DNA of 64,000 bases from Polyangiaceae bacterium (GCA_041389725.1 JAWKRG010000002.1:806001-870000); one strand, 5' to 3'; positions 51,124 through 59,571 are shown, numbered from the stretch's first letter. Made by a program: numbers and translations. The notes: generated by a model from the sequence alone, not told the origin.

Positions 51124-51282
51124 CTAGTGCCGTGTCTCAGAATTCGTAATCCGAATTCTGAGCGGGCGCTTCGCGCCCGTGCGCTGCTTCGCAGCGCGAG
51201 CACTGGCGTCATCGGGGGCGTCCCGCCCCCGGAATCCGGCTCCGCCGGTTTCTAAGCCCCCCCGGATTCGCTTCGCGAATCC
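51124..51282. repeat. Array of six consecutive perfect hairpins
   Basis: Between the cyclotransferase-like and GAF-like genes lie six adjacent hairpins with very short loops: CTCAGAATTCG/CGAATTCTGAG (51136-51162), CGGGCGC/GCGCCCG (51163-51179, loop TTC), GCGCTGC/GCAGCGC (51181-51197, TTC), CGGGGGCG/CGCCCCCG (51213-51231, TCC), CCGGC/GCCGG (51236-51248, TCC) and GGATTCGC/GCGAATCC (51264-51282, TTC). A CTAGTGC-led border starts at 51124. No open frame explains it. Confidence 0.85.
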
Positions 51283-51283
51283 A

Positions 51284-51344
51284 CTAGTGCTGCGTCCACT
51301 TGGCGCTTTGATACTGGATTGCGACTTCTGCGACGCAGCACTAG
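51284..51344. mobile_element. MITE-like element with perfect 13-base inverted ends
   Basis: The ends CTAGTGCTGCGTC (51284-51296) and GACGCAGCACTAG (51332-51344) are exact inverted copies around a 35-base centre. CTAG at each tip could be part of a target-site duplication. The border at 51124 (CTAGTGCCGTGTC) matches the same end with two changes, so the array and this element may be parts of one 221-base mobile unit. Confidence 0.55.
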
Positions 51345-51447
51345 TTGCGCTGCAAACGGAACCCCGAGGCGCGATCCCATGCGCACCGCTTGCAGGCCAT
51401 ACACAAACTTGGCCCTGCACCCTCGCCTCTGGCGTGCTTGGCCCGCA

Positions 51448-51942
51448 ATGGACCTGGACGCGCCCTTCGACCTAGCCACCAGCGCCGCGCCAATCACAGC
51501 GCGAGGGCGGAGCGAGCAGCTGCGTCGCTTTGCCGGGCAGATCTTGCAGGCCTCGGAGTGCGCGGTCGTAGTCGTCGTGGATCTATCGACCCGAGAGGCC
51601 ATTCCCGTCGTGGCTGGTCACGCGCCCGCCCCACGACCCGAGCAGGAAGCTCTGCTCACCCTGTGGCTTCAACACGGTGACGCCACCGCGTTGCGCAGCG
51701 TACCCACGAAGCTGCGGGAGCTCCTTCCGGCGGAGAAGGCGCTGGTGATGCCACTGCTGACACCGGGCGGTGCCCTGGGCGTGATTGCGCTGTCACCGCC
51801 CTGTCTGAGCCGCCGAGTGTTGCGTCGAGTCGAGGCGCTGGCCGAAGACTTCGCGATGCAGCTGGAAGAAACCGAACGCGAGCCCGTCTCCCGCAGGCTT
51901 CACCTCGAAGGCATCGGTGGCAGCGCGATAGACGCCGCCTGA
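51448..51942 (+). CDS. GAF-like domain protein
   Basis: A 164-residue protein starting at the ATG at 51448. The central part (about 25-145) looks like a GAF-type sensor: a hydrophobic start (CAVVVVVDLSTREAIPVVAG), a middle helix, and a second core strand pair (ALVMPLLTPGGALGVIALS), ended by a helix (LRRVEALAEDFAMQLEETE). There is no output domain, signal peptide or membrane segment. The neighbours give no clue to its input. Confidence 0.5.
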   Translation: MDLDAPFDLATSAAPITARGRSEQLRRFAGQILQASECAVVVVVDLSTREAIPVVAGHAPAPRPEQEALLTLWLQHGDATALRSVPTKLRELLPAEKALVMPLLTPGGALGVIALSPPCLSRRVLRRVEALAEDFAMQLEETEREPVSRRLHLEGIGGSAIDAA

Positions 51943-52203
51943 CAACGAACGCACGACGACTCGAACGTGTCGGGGCACCGCTGCGAGGTGCGAGGTTGCC
52001 CGGCCAGGCTCGCGGATCGATGACCCGGCCCGCGGGTCGATTCCGCCGAAAAGAACTCGAGCGGTAACCAACACGAGCTGCCGCCGTATGCGCCCCAAAC
52101 AGGGAGAACGAGCGGCGGCGACATGCGCTGCGGGGTAGTGGTGTATCGCCCGCATGGCGGCAGCCTGTCCGTTCGCTCCAACTGCGTTTGGGAGAAGACC
52201 GAC

Positions 52204-54243
52204 ATGCGCTCGAAGACACTTACGTTCCTCGCTACTTGCACTTTTGCCATCCCGCTGCTCATCGGCTGCGGAGACGACGACTCGAGTTCCTCCCCCGGCA
52301 CGGGGGGAGCATCCGGAAGCGGCGGAGCATCCGGAAGCGGCGGAGCGTCCGGAAGCGGCGGAGCATCTGGAAGCGGCGGAGCATCCGGCAGTGGGGGTAG
52401 CAGCGGGGCCACGAGCAGCTTCAAGGTGCGGATCGAGAACGTGTCTGGCGTGGCTTCCCTGCCCTCACCCCTCGCACCCGGCGCCTACAGCGTCACGTCG
52501 GGAGCAAACCCGCTGTTCACCGATGGCAACGCCGACAGCGGTGACGGCCTGGAGGCCCTCGCCGAAGACGGCGATCCGAGCGGCTTGGTGACCGCGCTGA
52601 CGAACAAGTCCATCGCCGCAGGGGCCTTTGACACGCCCGCGGGTGCAAGCGCTGCAGGCCCCGCCATGCCGGGAAGCGCGTACGAATTCGTCGTTCAGGC
52701 GAGCCCCGGGGAGAAGCTGTACTTGGCGACGATGTTCGTGCAATCGAACGATGCCTTCTTGGCCAACGAAGATGGCATCGACTTGTTCGACTCGAATGGA
52801 ATGCCGTTGGCGACGCAGGACGTGACGTCGAGCATCGGCTTGTGGGACGCGGGAACGGAGAAGGACGAGGCGCCAGGGCTTGGTGCCGCCCAGGCTCCGC
52901 GTCAGCCCCAGGCGAATTTTGGCCCCGCTGAGGGCGTGGTCTCGGCTCGCATCGAACCGACGCGCACTCTGCCGCTGCCGGCAAAGCTGGTGACCGTGAC
53001 GGTCACCGAAGCGTCCGGTGCATACACGGTCAAGATCGAGAACACGTCGAAGACCGGCGGCGCCATGATGACGCCCATCTCGCCGCTGTTCTTCGCCACC
53101 CACGACACGACCGTCGGCCTGTTCACACCTGGCAGCCAAGCATCGGCAGGCCTGGAAATGCTGGCTGAGGACGGAAGCCCGGCTGGATTGGTCAGCGAGT
53201 TCGGCGGCAAGTCTGGCGTGGGAGAGTCCGACGCGGCTGGTTCGGCGCCCGCTGCACCAGGCGAGTCGCTCACCTTCACCGTCACGCCGACCGCGAGCGC
53301 ACCGCGCCTTTCCTTCGCGACGATGGTGGTGCAGTCAAACGACGTGCTGATCGCGACGCCCGCGGAGGGCGTGGCACTGCTCGACGCGAATGGAATGCCC
53401 CGCGCTGCGGCCGACGTGCAGGCGGACATCATGGCCAGCCTCGGCCTGTGGGATGCGGGTACGGAGGCCAACGAAGTCCCTGGTGTGGGAGCGAACCAAG
53501 CGCCGCGCCAGGCCGCCGCCAACACGGGGCCCAGCGATCCGGACAACACCGTACGTCGCTACGCTGACGCGACCAACGACCTTGCGGGAGCCGAGCTTGC
53601 GAAGTTCGTCGGCGTGACCATCAAGAACGCCGGTGGGCTCAAGTTCGACGTCACCGTCGCGAACACCAGCGGACCGACTGCGTTCCCGGGCTTGCTCACT
53701 CCAGTGGCTTGGGCCGTGCACGACAACACTGCCAGCCTCTTCACCATGGGCATGCCCGCGTCCGCGGGTCTAGAAAGCCTGGCAGAAGATGGTGACCCCG
53801 CGACGCTGCTCGCCGCGCTCACGGGCGCAGGCTTCGCCAGCTCGGGCGCACAAGGTTCGGGACCCGCGGGCCCCGGACTGAGCTTCACCTTCCAGGTGAC
53901 CGCGACAGCGACCCATCGTTTCCTGAGTCTTGCGTCGATGATCGTGCCCTCCAACGACACCTTCTTGGCGCTCGGGCAAAGCGGAGTGGAGCTCGTCACC
54001 ACGGGCGGGGCTGCTCGCTCTGACGCGGACATCGCCACGGACGTCGCCAGCATGCTCGGCGCCTTCGATGCCGGCACGGAGCAGAACCAGGGCGGCGCGA
54101 TGGGACCGGACATGGCGCCCCACCAATCGGGCCCCAACACTGGCGCTGCGGACGGCAGCGGCAAGGTGCGACCAGCCATGCCCGGGGTGTGGACCTATCC
54201 CATGCCCAGCCGAACCGTGAAGGTCACTGTCCAACCGCAATGA
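52204..54243 (+). CDS. Lipoprotein with three tandem spondin-N-like domains
   Basis: A 679-residue protein. The signal MRSKTLTFLATCTFAIPLLIGC ends in a lipobox. A Gly/Ala/Ser repeat linker follows (about 33-66). Three homologous domains of about 200 residues each follow. Each carries a (S/A)(G/A)LE(A/M/S)LAEDGDP signature, an LATMFVQSND or LASMIVPSND strand and a (L)WDAGTE or FDAGTE end, with NTGP(A/S) separators. These features match the Spondin_N family (secreted, beta-sandwich, metal-binding). The three copies are clearly paralogous. An adhesive role is likely. Confidence 0.82.
   Translation: MRSKTLTFLATCTFAIPLLIGCGDDDSSSSPGTGGASGSGGASGSGGASGSGGASGSGGASGSGGSSGATSSFKVRIENVSGVASLPSPLAPGAYSVTSGANPLFTDGNADSGDGLEALAEDGDPSGLVTALTNKSIAAGAFDTPAGASAAGPAMPGSAYEFVVQASPGEKLYLATMFVQSNDAFLANEDGIDLFDSNGMPLATQDVTSSIGLWDAGTEKDEAPGLGAAQAPRQPQANFGPAEGVVSARIEPTRTLPLPAKLVTVTVTEASGAYTVKIENTSKTGGAMMTPISPLFFATHDTTVGLFTPGSQASAGLEMLAEDGSPAGLVSEFGGKSGVGESDAAGSAPAAPGESLTFTVTPTASAPRLSFATMVVQSNDVLIATPAEGVALLDANGMPRAAADVQADIMASLGLWDAGTEANEVPGVGANQAPRQAAANTGPSDPDNTVRRYADATNDLAGAELAKFVGVTIKNAGGLKFDVTVANTSGPTAFPGLLTPVAWAVHDNTASLFTMGMPASAGLESLAEDGDPATLLAALTGAGFASSGAQGSGPAGPGLSFTFQVTATATHRFLSLASMIVPSNDTFLALGQSGVELVTTGGAARSDADIATDVASMLGAFDAGTEQNQGGAMGPDMAPHQSGPNTGAADGSGKVRPAMPGVWTYPMPSRTVKVTVQPQ
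52306..52395 (+). repeat. 18-base tandem repeat coding the Gly/Ala/Ser linker
   Basis: Units GGAGCATCCGGAAGCGGC at 52306, 52324, 52342 and 52360, then a diverged fifth at 52378, encode GASGSG repeats in the lipoprotein. Copy number could vary between strains. Confidence 0.9.
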
Positions 54244-54272
54244 CGCGCGCCTAGCGCGACGCTCTTGACCCA

Positions 54273-54296
54273 GGGCGACGGCACCTGCCGTCGCCC
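54273..54296 (+). terminator. Hairpin terminator between convergent genes
   Basis: GGGCGACGG (54273-54281) and CCGTCGCCC (54288-54296) form a perfect 9-base stem with a 6-base loop, followed by TTCGTCATTT. It lies between the spondin lipoprotein gene and the convergent LysM protein gene. Confidence 0.75.
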
Positions 54297-54322
54297 TTCG
54301 TCATTTCCCGCGACCAAACCCC

Positions 54323-55186
54323 TCAGCGCGAACGCCGCGCGGTCGTGCGCTTCGCCTTCTTCGCGCTGCGCTTGGGCTTGGCCTTGACGTAGCGTGCACG
54401 TTGCCCCGGGCGAGAGACGTCGACCCAATGCGTGGTCCGCTCCCGCACGTCCAGATGCACATGGTACGAGTTGGGATAGAAACCGACTCCCACCTCACTG
54501 AGTGTCAGTAGGTACTGGTGCACGGCCCAGTTCGGCACGCCTTCGACGCTGAAATCGATGGCCGCGCCGTGATGATGCCGCGAGCGCCCGTTGCCCGCAC
54601 GGTAGCCACTGACGACTCGAATCGTGCGACCTCCGAATTGGTCACTGACTTGCGCAATCAGCTTGATCAAGCGCTCCTCGATGGGAATGACCGTAGAAGT
54701 ACGCCACGAGCCGAGCACACCGGAAACGTTGCCTCGGGTCGTGGGTAAGAGCTCGCCGCTTTCGTCCACCACTTGACCCGACCACTCGCTGGAGTAGCTC
54801 TTTAGATGCACGTAGCCGGCCTTCTCCGGCGTGGCCGCGAAATCGCGCCAAGAGGTGGCGCCTCTCACCGGTACGGTGGTGGCGCCCGAACCGCTGGAGG
54901 GGCCTGAGGACTTGGACTGCGAATCCGAACGTCTCTTTCCCGGTTCACTGGGTGTAAAGCCAGGCGGCAAAGGAACGCCTATCTTCGCGCCCGGCACCAG
55001 CCGCGCAGTGCGCTTCATCGCGTTCCAGCGCAGAATGCTCGACACGTTCGTGTTGAAGCGCGTGGCAATGGAACTCAGCGTGTCCCCCCGCTGAATGGTG
55101 TAGCGAACCGCGCGCGGCGGCTTCGCGCTCGCCGTCGCCGCGAAGAGCAGCAAGGCCAGCGCCGGGATCAAACGCGGCAAGCGCAT
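54323..55186 (-). CDS. LysM plus DUF882/M15-type peptidoglycan hydrolase-like protein
   Basis: A 287-residue exported protein starting at the ATG at 55186. A signal peptide (MRLPRLIPALALLLFAATASA) precedes one LysM domain (about 28-75: YTIQRGDTLSSIATRFNTNV...). A Ser/Arg linker precedes a DUF882/M15-like domain with RVVSGYRAGNGRSRHHHGAAIDFS (about 210-233) and SYHVHLDVR near residue 263, giving plausible zinc-ligand His and Asp residues. A basic Lys/Arg tail ends it. It is likely a periplasmic peptidoglycan-active protein. Confidence 0.85.
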   Translation of the reverse strand: MRLPRLIPALALLLFAATASAKPPRAVRYTIQRGDTLSSIATRFNTNVSSILRWNAMKRTARLVPGAKIGVPLPPGFTPSEPGKRRSDSQSKSSGPSSGSGATTVPVRGATSWRDFAATPEKAGYVHLKSYSSEWSGQVVDESGELLPTTRGNVSGVLGSWRTSTVIPIEERLIKLIAQVSDQFGGRTIRVVSGYRAGNGRSRHHHGAAIDFSVEGVPNWAVHQYLLTLSEVGVGFYPNSYHVHLDVRERTTHWVDVSRPGQRARYVKAKPKRSAKKAKRTTARRSR

Positions 55187-55271
55187 GGGGCACGAATGAA
55201 TCATCCATGCGCCGACGGCGCAACGCATTCGGGCAAATCCTTCATGGATTCGGCGAGTTATGCGAGCGCGG

Positions 55272-56342
55272 TCAGCTCGGCTGGTACATACAGAGCGGAT
55301 CTTCCGCCAGGGGGTCGCCGGTTGCGGCGAAGGCCCGTCCACGGGATCCACCGCAGACGTCCTTCACGTCGCAAGCGCCGCAGCGGCCCGAGAAGCGCGC
55401 CGTGTCTCGCAAGCGCGTGAAGAGCTCCGAGTGCTGATAGATGTCCAAGGGATCTCGCTCGCGCACGTTGCCCGCGCTGAGGGGCAGAAAGCCCGACGGC
55501 ATCACGTCGCCTTTGTAGGAGATGAACATGATGCCGTTGCCGTCGCGCATGCCGGCACCAGGCACCTTCGCGTCTGGACCGTTGCCCCTCTTCTGCAGCA
55601 AGTAGCGACGATACTGGGGGGCTTCGGTGGTGGCGATGACGAAGGGCGACTTGGGCCCCATTTCGATCAGCCAGTCGAACAGCGCTTCCGCCTGCTCCGG
55701 CTCGATTTGAGGCAGCAATGAGCCACGGCCCGTGGTGACCAAGAAGAAGAGGCTCCAACGCTTGGCATGCATCGTACTCACCACGCCATGGATCGCAGGC
55801 ATGTCGTCCAGGGTGTTGGCAGTGACCAGGGTGTTCACCTGCAGCGGGATTTTGACCTCGGCGATCATTTCCGCAGCCTCCAGGGTGCGCTCGAAAACAC
55901 CCGGGATCCCGCGCAGCGAGTCGTGCTGCAGGGCGTTGGATCCATCCAGGCTCAAGGACATGGCACCGACGCCGGCTTCGGCGAGCTCGTTGACGGCCTC
56001 GCGGGTGAGGCGGGGCGTCACACTGGGCGCAACATCCACGTGCAAGCCCAAGCCCTTTGCGTACTTCAGGATCTCCAAGAAATCGGGGCGCTCCAACGGG
56101 TCGCCACCGGTCAAGACCACGACGGGCGTGGGCTTGGCGCTCTGCAGGGAGCGCAATACCGCGAAAGCCTCTTCCGTGCCGAGCTCGTCCGGCGCGCGCG
56201 TTTTCTGCGCTTCCGCGCGGCAGTGGCGGCAGGCAAGTCCGCAGGCTCGGGTCAGCTCCCAATACACGCGCCGCGGTGCATTGGAGTAGCGAAAGCCGGG
56301 CTCGGGTTTGAACGCGGCGTGGGGATGGGCTTCGGGATGCAT
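55272..56342 (-). CDS. Radical SAM/SPASM protein (TIGR04053-like)
   Basis: A 356-residue enzyme from the ATG at 56342. The radical SAM cluster motif is CGLACRHC (Cys 34, 38 and 41), followed by VVLTGGDPLERPDF (about 87) and SLSLDGSNALQHDSLRG (about 134). A C-terminal SPASM region holds CGACDVKDVCGG and a later DPLC. The opening NAPRRVYWELTRACGLAC matches a stand-alone family (TIGR04053) related to the haem and peptide-modifying enzymes NirJ and AhbD. The substrate is unknown, and no precursor peptide is evident next to it. Confidence 0.85.
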   Translation of the reverse strand: MHPEAHPHAAFKPEPGFRYSNAPRRVYWELTRACGLACRHCRAEAQKTRAPDELGTEEAFAVLRSLQSAKPTPVVVLTGGDPLERPDFLEILKYAKGLGLHVDVAPSVTPRLTREAVNELAEAGVGAMSLSLDGSNALQHDSLRGIPGVFERTLEAAEMIAEVKIPLQVNTLVTANTLDDMPAIHGVVSTMHAKRWSLFFLVTTGRGSLLPQIEPEQAEALFDWLIEMGPKSPFVIATTEAPQYRRYLLQKRGNGPDAKVPGAGMRDGNGIMFISYKGDVMPSGFLPLSAGNVRERDPLDIYQHSELFTRLRDTARFSGRCGACDVKDVCGGSRGRAFAATGDPLAEDPLCMYQPS

Positions 56343-56390
56343 GGTATTGCGACGAAGGTTACTTCGTTTGGACGCCTTGCCCAGGACAAA

Positions 56391-56472
56391 AGCGGTCTCC
56401 GACCATGTGGGGTCTGGCGACATGGGTTGCAAGCGGTCCCCGGCCATGCGGGATCCGGCGACACGGGCTAGG
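56391..56472. repeat. Two adjacent 41-base degenerate repeats
   Basis: Units 56391-56431 and 56432-56472 align along their length with several substitutions (AGCGGTC, GCCATG/ACCATG, GGCGACA blocks). They fill the spacer between the radical SAM start and the stop of the next minus-strand gene. Confidence 0.7.
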
Positions 56473-56477
56473 TGGCT

Positions 56478-57587
56478 CTAACGATAGGGGTTGCAGTGCT
56501 CGAAGTCGGCCGCATCGAGCGCTAGCAGCGCATCCGCGGCGGTGGACAGCCACCCTTGGGACACCAGGAACAGAGGCACCAATCCGGGCGCTTCGCCGGG
56601 GGCTTTGTGAAACACTGCCCTTGGGCGCAGCGTGCCGACCCGTGTGCGCTCTCCACGTGCGTATACGTAGAGGGGGAGATCCTTCACGCAGGCATAGCGT
56701 TGCACGCGGCTGCCAAGGGTACCGTGCCCGGTGCCGTACCCCACGCCGAGCTGTGACGGCGGCTTCGCTACGCGCCCCAACGCCTTGTTGGGGACCCACC
56801 CCACGGCCAGGAACTCGCCTAGGTCCAATAGGACGCGTGCGTGCGTGGCGCGTCGCTCGAGGACCTCTACTTCTTCTTCGCTGTTGAAGGTGGCAGCAGC
56901 CACGCCGCCCGCTTCAGGTGACAGGGATGTTCCCGACGGCACGCGCGCCCAGGTCAGGCGCCGTCCGCCACTCAGGTGTTTGCGCGCGTCGTAGGCTCGA
57001 TCCGACGCTGCGAGCTCATCGCATGCAAGGGATTGTTCGACGACGCCGGGCGTGGCGAAGCGCGCGCTGACGTCCAGCTTCACGCGGACCGCTCCGTTCT
57101 CGCCCACGACGAAGGACAAGTCGGTGTCCGACCGTGGCATGGCGAATCCGCCAAGCAGCGTCGGTGACGCGGCGTGGAGGTGCACGTCTTCGCGCCGCAG
57201 TACGCCTCGCAGCACGAGTTCCGGAACGTCGACTACCGCGACGGCAGCATCGGGTGACGTGCCCTGAGCCAACACGAGAGTGGCGGGCGCTGCCAACAAC
57301 TTGGCAAACGGTGGCTCGCTCGCGCGTACGCGCAGGCCGCCTCCTCGCGGAGTGTCGTAGCGCTGCTCGACGATGCGACACGCAGCCAGCCCGGGCTCCC
57401 GGACCTCCGCGGACTCTTCCGCCACGACGTCAGGGGCAGGCGTTTCCGCTTCCGTCGGCGCCGTGGGCGCCGGTCCGGGCGCCGCAGGCACAGCGGCTTT
57501 CGCTTCCTCGGACGGTGGCGGCGGGACAGCGGCGGCGCCGCACGCCTGCACCGCAAAACACGCCCCCGTGATGAACCATCGCTTCAT
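56478..57587 (-). CDS. Lipoprotein, possible SH3-like C-terminus
   Basis: A 369-residue protein. The signal MKRWFITGACFAVQACG ends in a lipobox. A Pro/Ala/Glu linker runs to about 60. The middle is beta-rich with strands such as VVDVPELVLRGVLRREDVHLHAAS. The last 120 residues (VEVLERRATHARVLLDLGEFLAVGWVPNKAL, then YACVKDLPLYVYARGERTRVGTL) look like SH3-type bacterial repeats. Two or more cysteines are present. The function is unknown. Confidence 0.6.
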   Translation of the reverse strand: MKRWFITGACFAVQACGAAAVPPPPSEEAKAAVPAAPGPAPTAPTEAETPAPDVVAEESAEVREPGLAACRIVEQRYDTPRGGGLRVRASEPPFAKLLAAPATLVLAQGTSPDAAVAVVDVPELVLRGVLRREDVHLHAASPTLLGGFAMPRSDTDLSFVVGENGAVRVKLDVSARFATPGVVEQSLACDELAASDRAYDARKHLSGGRRLTWARVPSGTSLSPEAGGVAAATFNSEEEVEVLERRATHARVLLDLGEFLAVGWVPNKALGRVAKPPSQLGVGYGTGHGTLGSRVQRYACVKDLPLYVYARGERTRVGTLRPRAVFHKAPGEAPGLVPLFLVSQGWLSTAADALLALDAADFEHCNPYR

Positions 57588-57708
57588 GTACGCCGCAGCC
57601 TAGCGCCGGAAGGGCCGACACGATGTCCACTTTCGACGCCGCTTGCCCTCGATGCGATGGCAGGACGTTTGCCCCGCGATGGGCGGGTGCGGCTACCATC
57701 CCGGGAAA

Positions 57709-58242
57709 ATGGCGGAAGCCTCAGACGAGAAGCGGAGAAATCCCATGCTGATGGTCGTGATCGTGATGAGCACCCTCGCCCTGGTGCTCACGGCCCTGGC
57801 CTACCGCAAGGGACTGGCGCTGGAGGGCGCCAAGGAAGGCGTCAACCTGCTCGTGCAAGTCGGCCCGATTCTGATCCCCGCATTCATCCTGGCGGGCATG
57901 GCAACGAAGGTGGTTCCTCAGGAGCAGTTGGGCCAGTGGCTGGGGCACGACTCGGGACTTCGAGGCTTGGCGGTGGGCACCGTCACAGGTGCGCTCACGC
58001 CAGGAGGGCCCTTCATGCTGTTCCCGATTCTCGCCGTGCTGCTCAAGGCCGGCACGGGGGTCGGCGTGATCACAGCCTTCCTGACCTCTTGGTCCCTGCT
58101 CGGTATCCATCGCATCTTGGCCTTCGAGATGCCGCTGATGGGCTGGCGCTACACCTTGTGCCGGCTCATCGCGAGCGCCGTGTTCCCGATCGTGATCGGC
58201 TTCCTGTCTCAGCAGGTGTGGGAACGGTTGGGCCCGGTGTGA
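57709..58242 (+). CDS. Permease-like membrane protein (DUF318/ArsP-type)
   Basis: A 177-residue protein with five to six hydrophobic segments. GPILIPAFILAGMATKVVPQEQLGQWLG and VGTVTGALTPGGPFMLFPILAVLLKAG match the PF03773 permease family, which includes arsenical and other small-molecule exporters, but the protein is shorter than full members (usually over 300 residues). It leads an operon with the DoxX-like gene, whose ATG is four bases after its stop. Confidence 0.7.
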   Translation: MAEASDEKRRNPMLMVVIVMSTLALVLTALAYRKGLALEGAKEGVNLLVQVGPILIPAFILAGMATKVVPQEQLGQWLGHDSGLRGLAVGTVTGALTPGGPFMLFPILAVLLKAGTGVGVITAFLTSWSLLGIHRILAFEMPLMGWRYTLCRLIASAVFPIVIGFLSQQVWERLGPV

Positions 58243-58246
58243 GCGA

Positions 58247-59011
58247 ATGACGGACGCAGAGCTGGCTGCGCGCCGCCGGGAGTCCCTGTGGTTGCGCGCA
58301 GGAGTCGCTTTCGTCTGGCTCGCAACGGGGCTGCTGGTGCTGCATCCGACCTATCGCGCCATCGGCGGTAGCTATCTCGACCGCCTTGGCATTCCTGCCT
58401 GGATCATGCCGGCAACCTGCGCCTTCGAGATCGGCCTTGGGCTCTGGGTGCTTGCCAAGCCAGCAACGGCGGAAGTGACGCTACTTCAGCTTTCGATGGT
58501 GGCTTCCTTCACGTTGATCCTGATTCGCATCGACCCCCGACTGTTGGTCAATCCTTTTGGAATGTTGACCAAGAACGTTCCGATCTTGGTGTGTGTGGCG
58601 GCAGCTTGGGGGCTCGAACGCGAAGGCAGCAGCAAGCGCGTGCGTCGGCTGCTGCGTGTGGGAATGGCCTTCATCTGGCTTTCCGAGGGACTCCTTCCCA
58701 AGATCTTGTTTCAGCAGACGGAGGAACTGCACATCGTGGAGGGGCTCGGGTTGGCTTTTGGAGCGCCGCGGCACACGCTGTTGGCGATTGGCTTGGCGCA
58801 ACTCGCTTCCGGCGTGCTGGCCTTGGTGCTGCGGGGTCGCCCCCTTCGCCTTCTGCTCGGCGCTCAGATCGCAGCGCTGATCGCGCTCCCCATCGTGGTC
58901 TCGACGCAAGTGCCTTGGCTCTGGTTTCATCCCTTCGGCCCGTTCATCAAGAACGCGCCCATCATCTGCGGAACCTCGCTCCTGCTATGGCGCTACTCAT
59001 CCCCCTCGTGA
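58247..59011 (+). CDS. DoxX-like membrane protein
   Basis: A 254-residue protein with seven to eight hydrophobic segments. It repeats RAGVAFVWLATGLLVLHPTYRA and RVGMAFIWLSEGLLPKILFQQTEEL, so the protein is a duplicated DoxX-like unit (two halves of about four helices). DoxX family members are quinone-linked or redox-related membrane proteins of varied role. Its last 25 bases overlap the next gene, which should be co-translated. Confidence 0.7.
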   Translation: MTDAELAARRRESLWLRAGVAFVWLATGLLVLHPTYRAIGGSYLDRLGIPAWIMPATCAFEIGLGLWVLAKPATAEVTLLQLSMVASFTLILIRIDPRLLVNPFGMLTKNVPILVCVAAAWGLEREGSSKRVRRLLRVGMAFIWLSEGLLPKILFQQTEELHIVEGLGLAFGAPRHTLLAIGLAQLASGVLALVLRGRPLRLLLGAQIAALIALPIVVSTQVPWLWFHPFGPFIKNAPIICGTSLLLWRYSSPS

Positions 59012-59460
59012 AAGCTCTGCACGTGTTGGGGGCGATCTCGTTCCTCGGTGCTGGGGCGGCCAGCGCTTGGTACAAGCTGCGCGCGGCCCGCAGTCGAGAC
59101 GTACACGTGATCGCCTGGTGTGATGCGGAGATCGTGCTCGCGGATTGGATCTTCACGGTCCCGGCCGGGGTCGTCGTGCCGCTCACCGGACTGTGGCTGG
59201 CCCTGTTGTATCAGATGCCTTTGAGCACGCCCTGGATCTGGCAGGGGCTGCTCGGCTATTGCGTCGCCGGCGTCACCTGGCTGCCCGCCGCGTTCCTGCA
59301 GATCCGCATGAAAAAGCTCTCGGCCCGGGCTCGTGACGCAGGCCAGGCGCTCCCTGACGACTGGCACCGCATGCAGCGCACCTGGGCGCTGCTGGGCATA
59401 CCGTCCTTCGCCGCCACGATGGTCGTGGTGTGGATGATGGTGTCGAAGCAGGGTTTCTGA
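58987..59460 (+). CDS. DUF2269 membrane protein
   Basis: A 157-residue protein with four hydrophobic segments, starting inside the end of the DoxX-like gene. KALHVLGAISFLGAGAASAWYKLRAARS at the start and DWIFTVPAGVVVPLTGLWLA in the second helix are typical of the DUF2269 family. It closes the three-gene operon. The function is unknown. Confidence 0.75.
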   Translation: MALLIPLVKALHVLGAISFLGAGAASAWYKLRAARSRDVHVIAWCDAEIVLADWIFTVPAGVVVPLTGLWLALLYQMPLSTPWIWQGLLGYCVAGVTWLPAAFLQIRMKKLSARARDAGQALPDDWHRMQRTWALLGIPSFAATMVVVWMMVSKQGF

Positions 59461-59571
59461 TTCACGGCGGCGCGCCATGACATTCGCGCATCGAACGCTG
59501 TGCCACGAGGCGCTGTGCCACGCGGATCTCTCGCAAATACGCTGGTATGTGGCTTGCACTTCAAGGCGCCC

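Noticed and set aside
51163..51197. Simple intrinsic terminator
   Set aside because: No U-tract follows, and these hairpins are part of a longer series of six plus a palindrome, so a terminator alone does not explain them.
52306..52395. CRISPR-like short regular repeats
   Set aside because: The 18-base units are contiguous, without spacers, in frame and encode a Gly/Ala/Ser linker.
55272..56342. Haem d1 biosynthesis enzyme NirJ for a denitrification cluster
   Set aside because: The motifs fit a stand-alone TIGR04053-like group, and no nirS, nirF or other haem d1 gene is in the window.
57709..58242. Arsenical exporter ArsP linked to arsM
   Set aside because: The gene is 34 kb away from arsM, shorter than ArsP, and shows none of the ars gene context.
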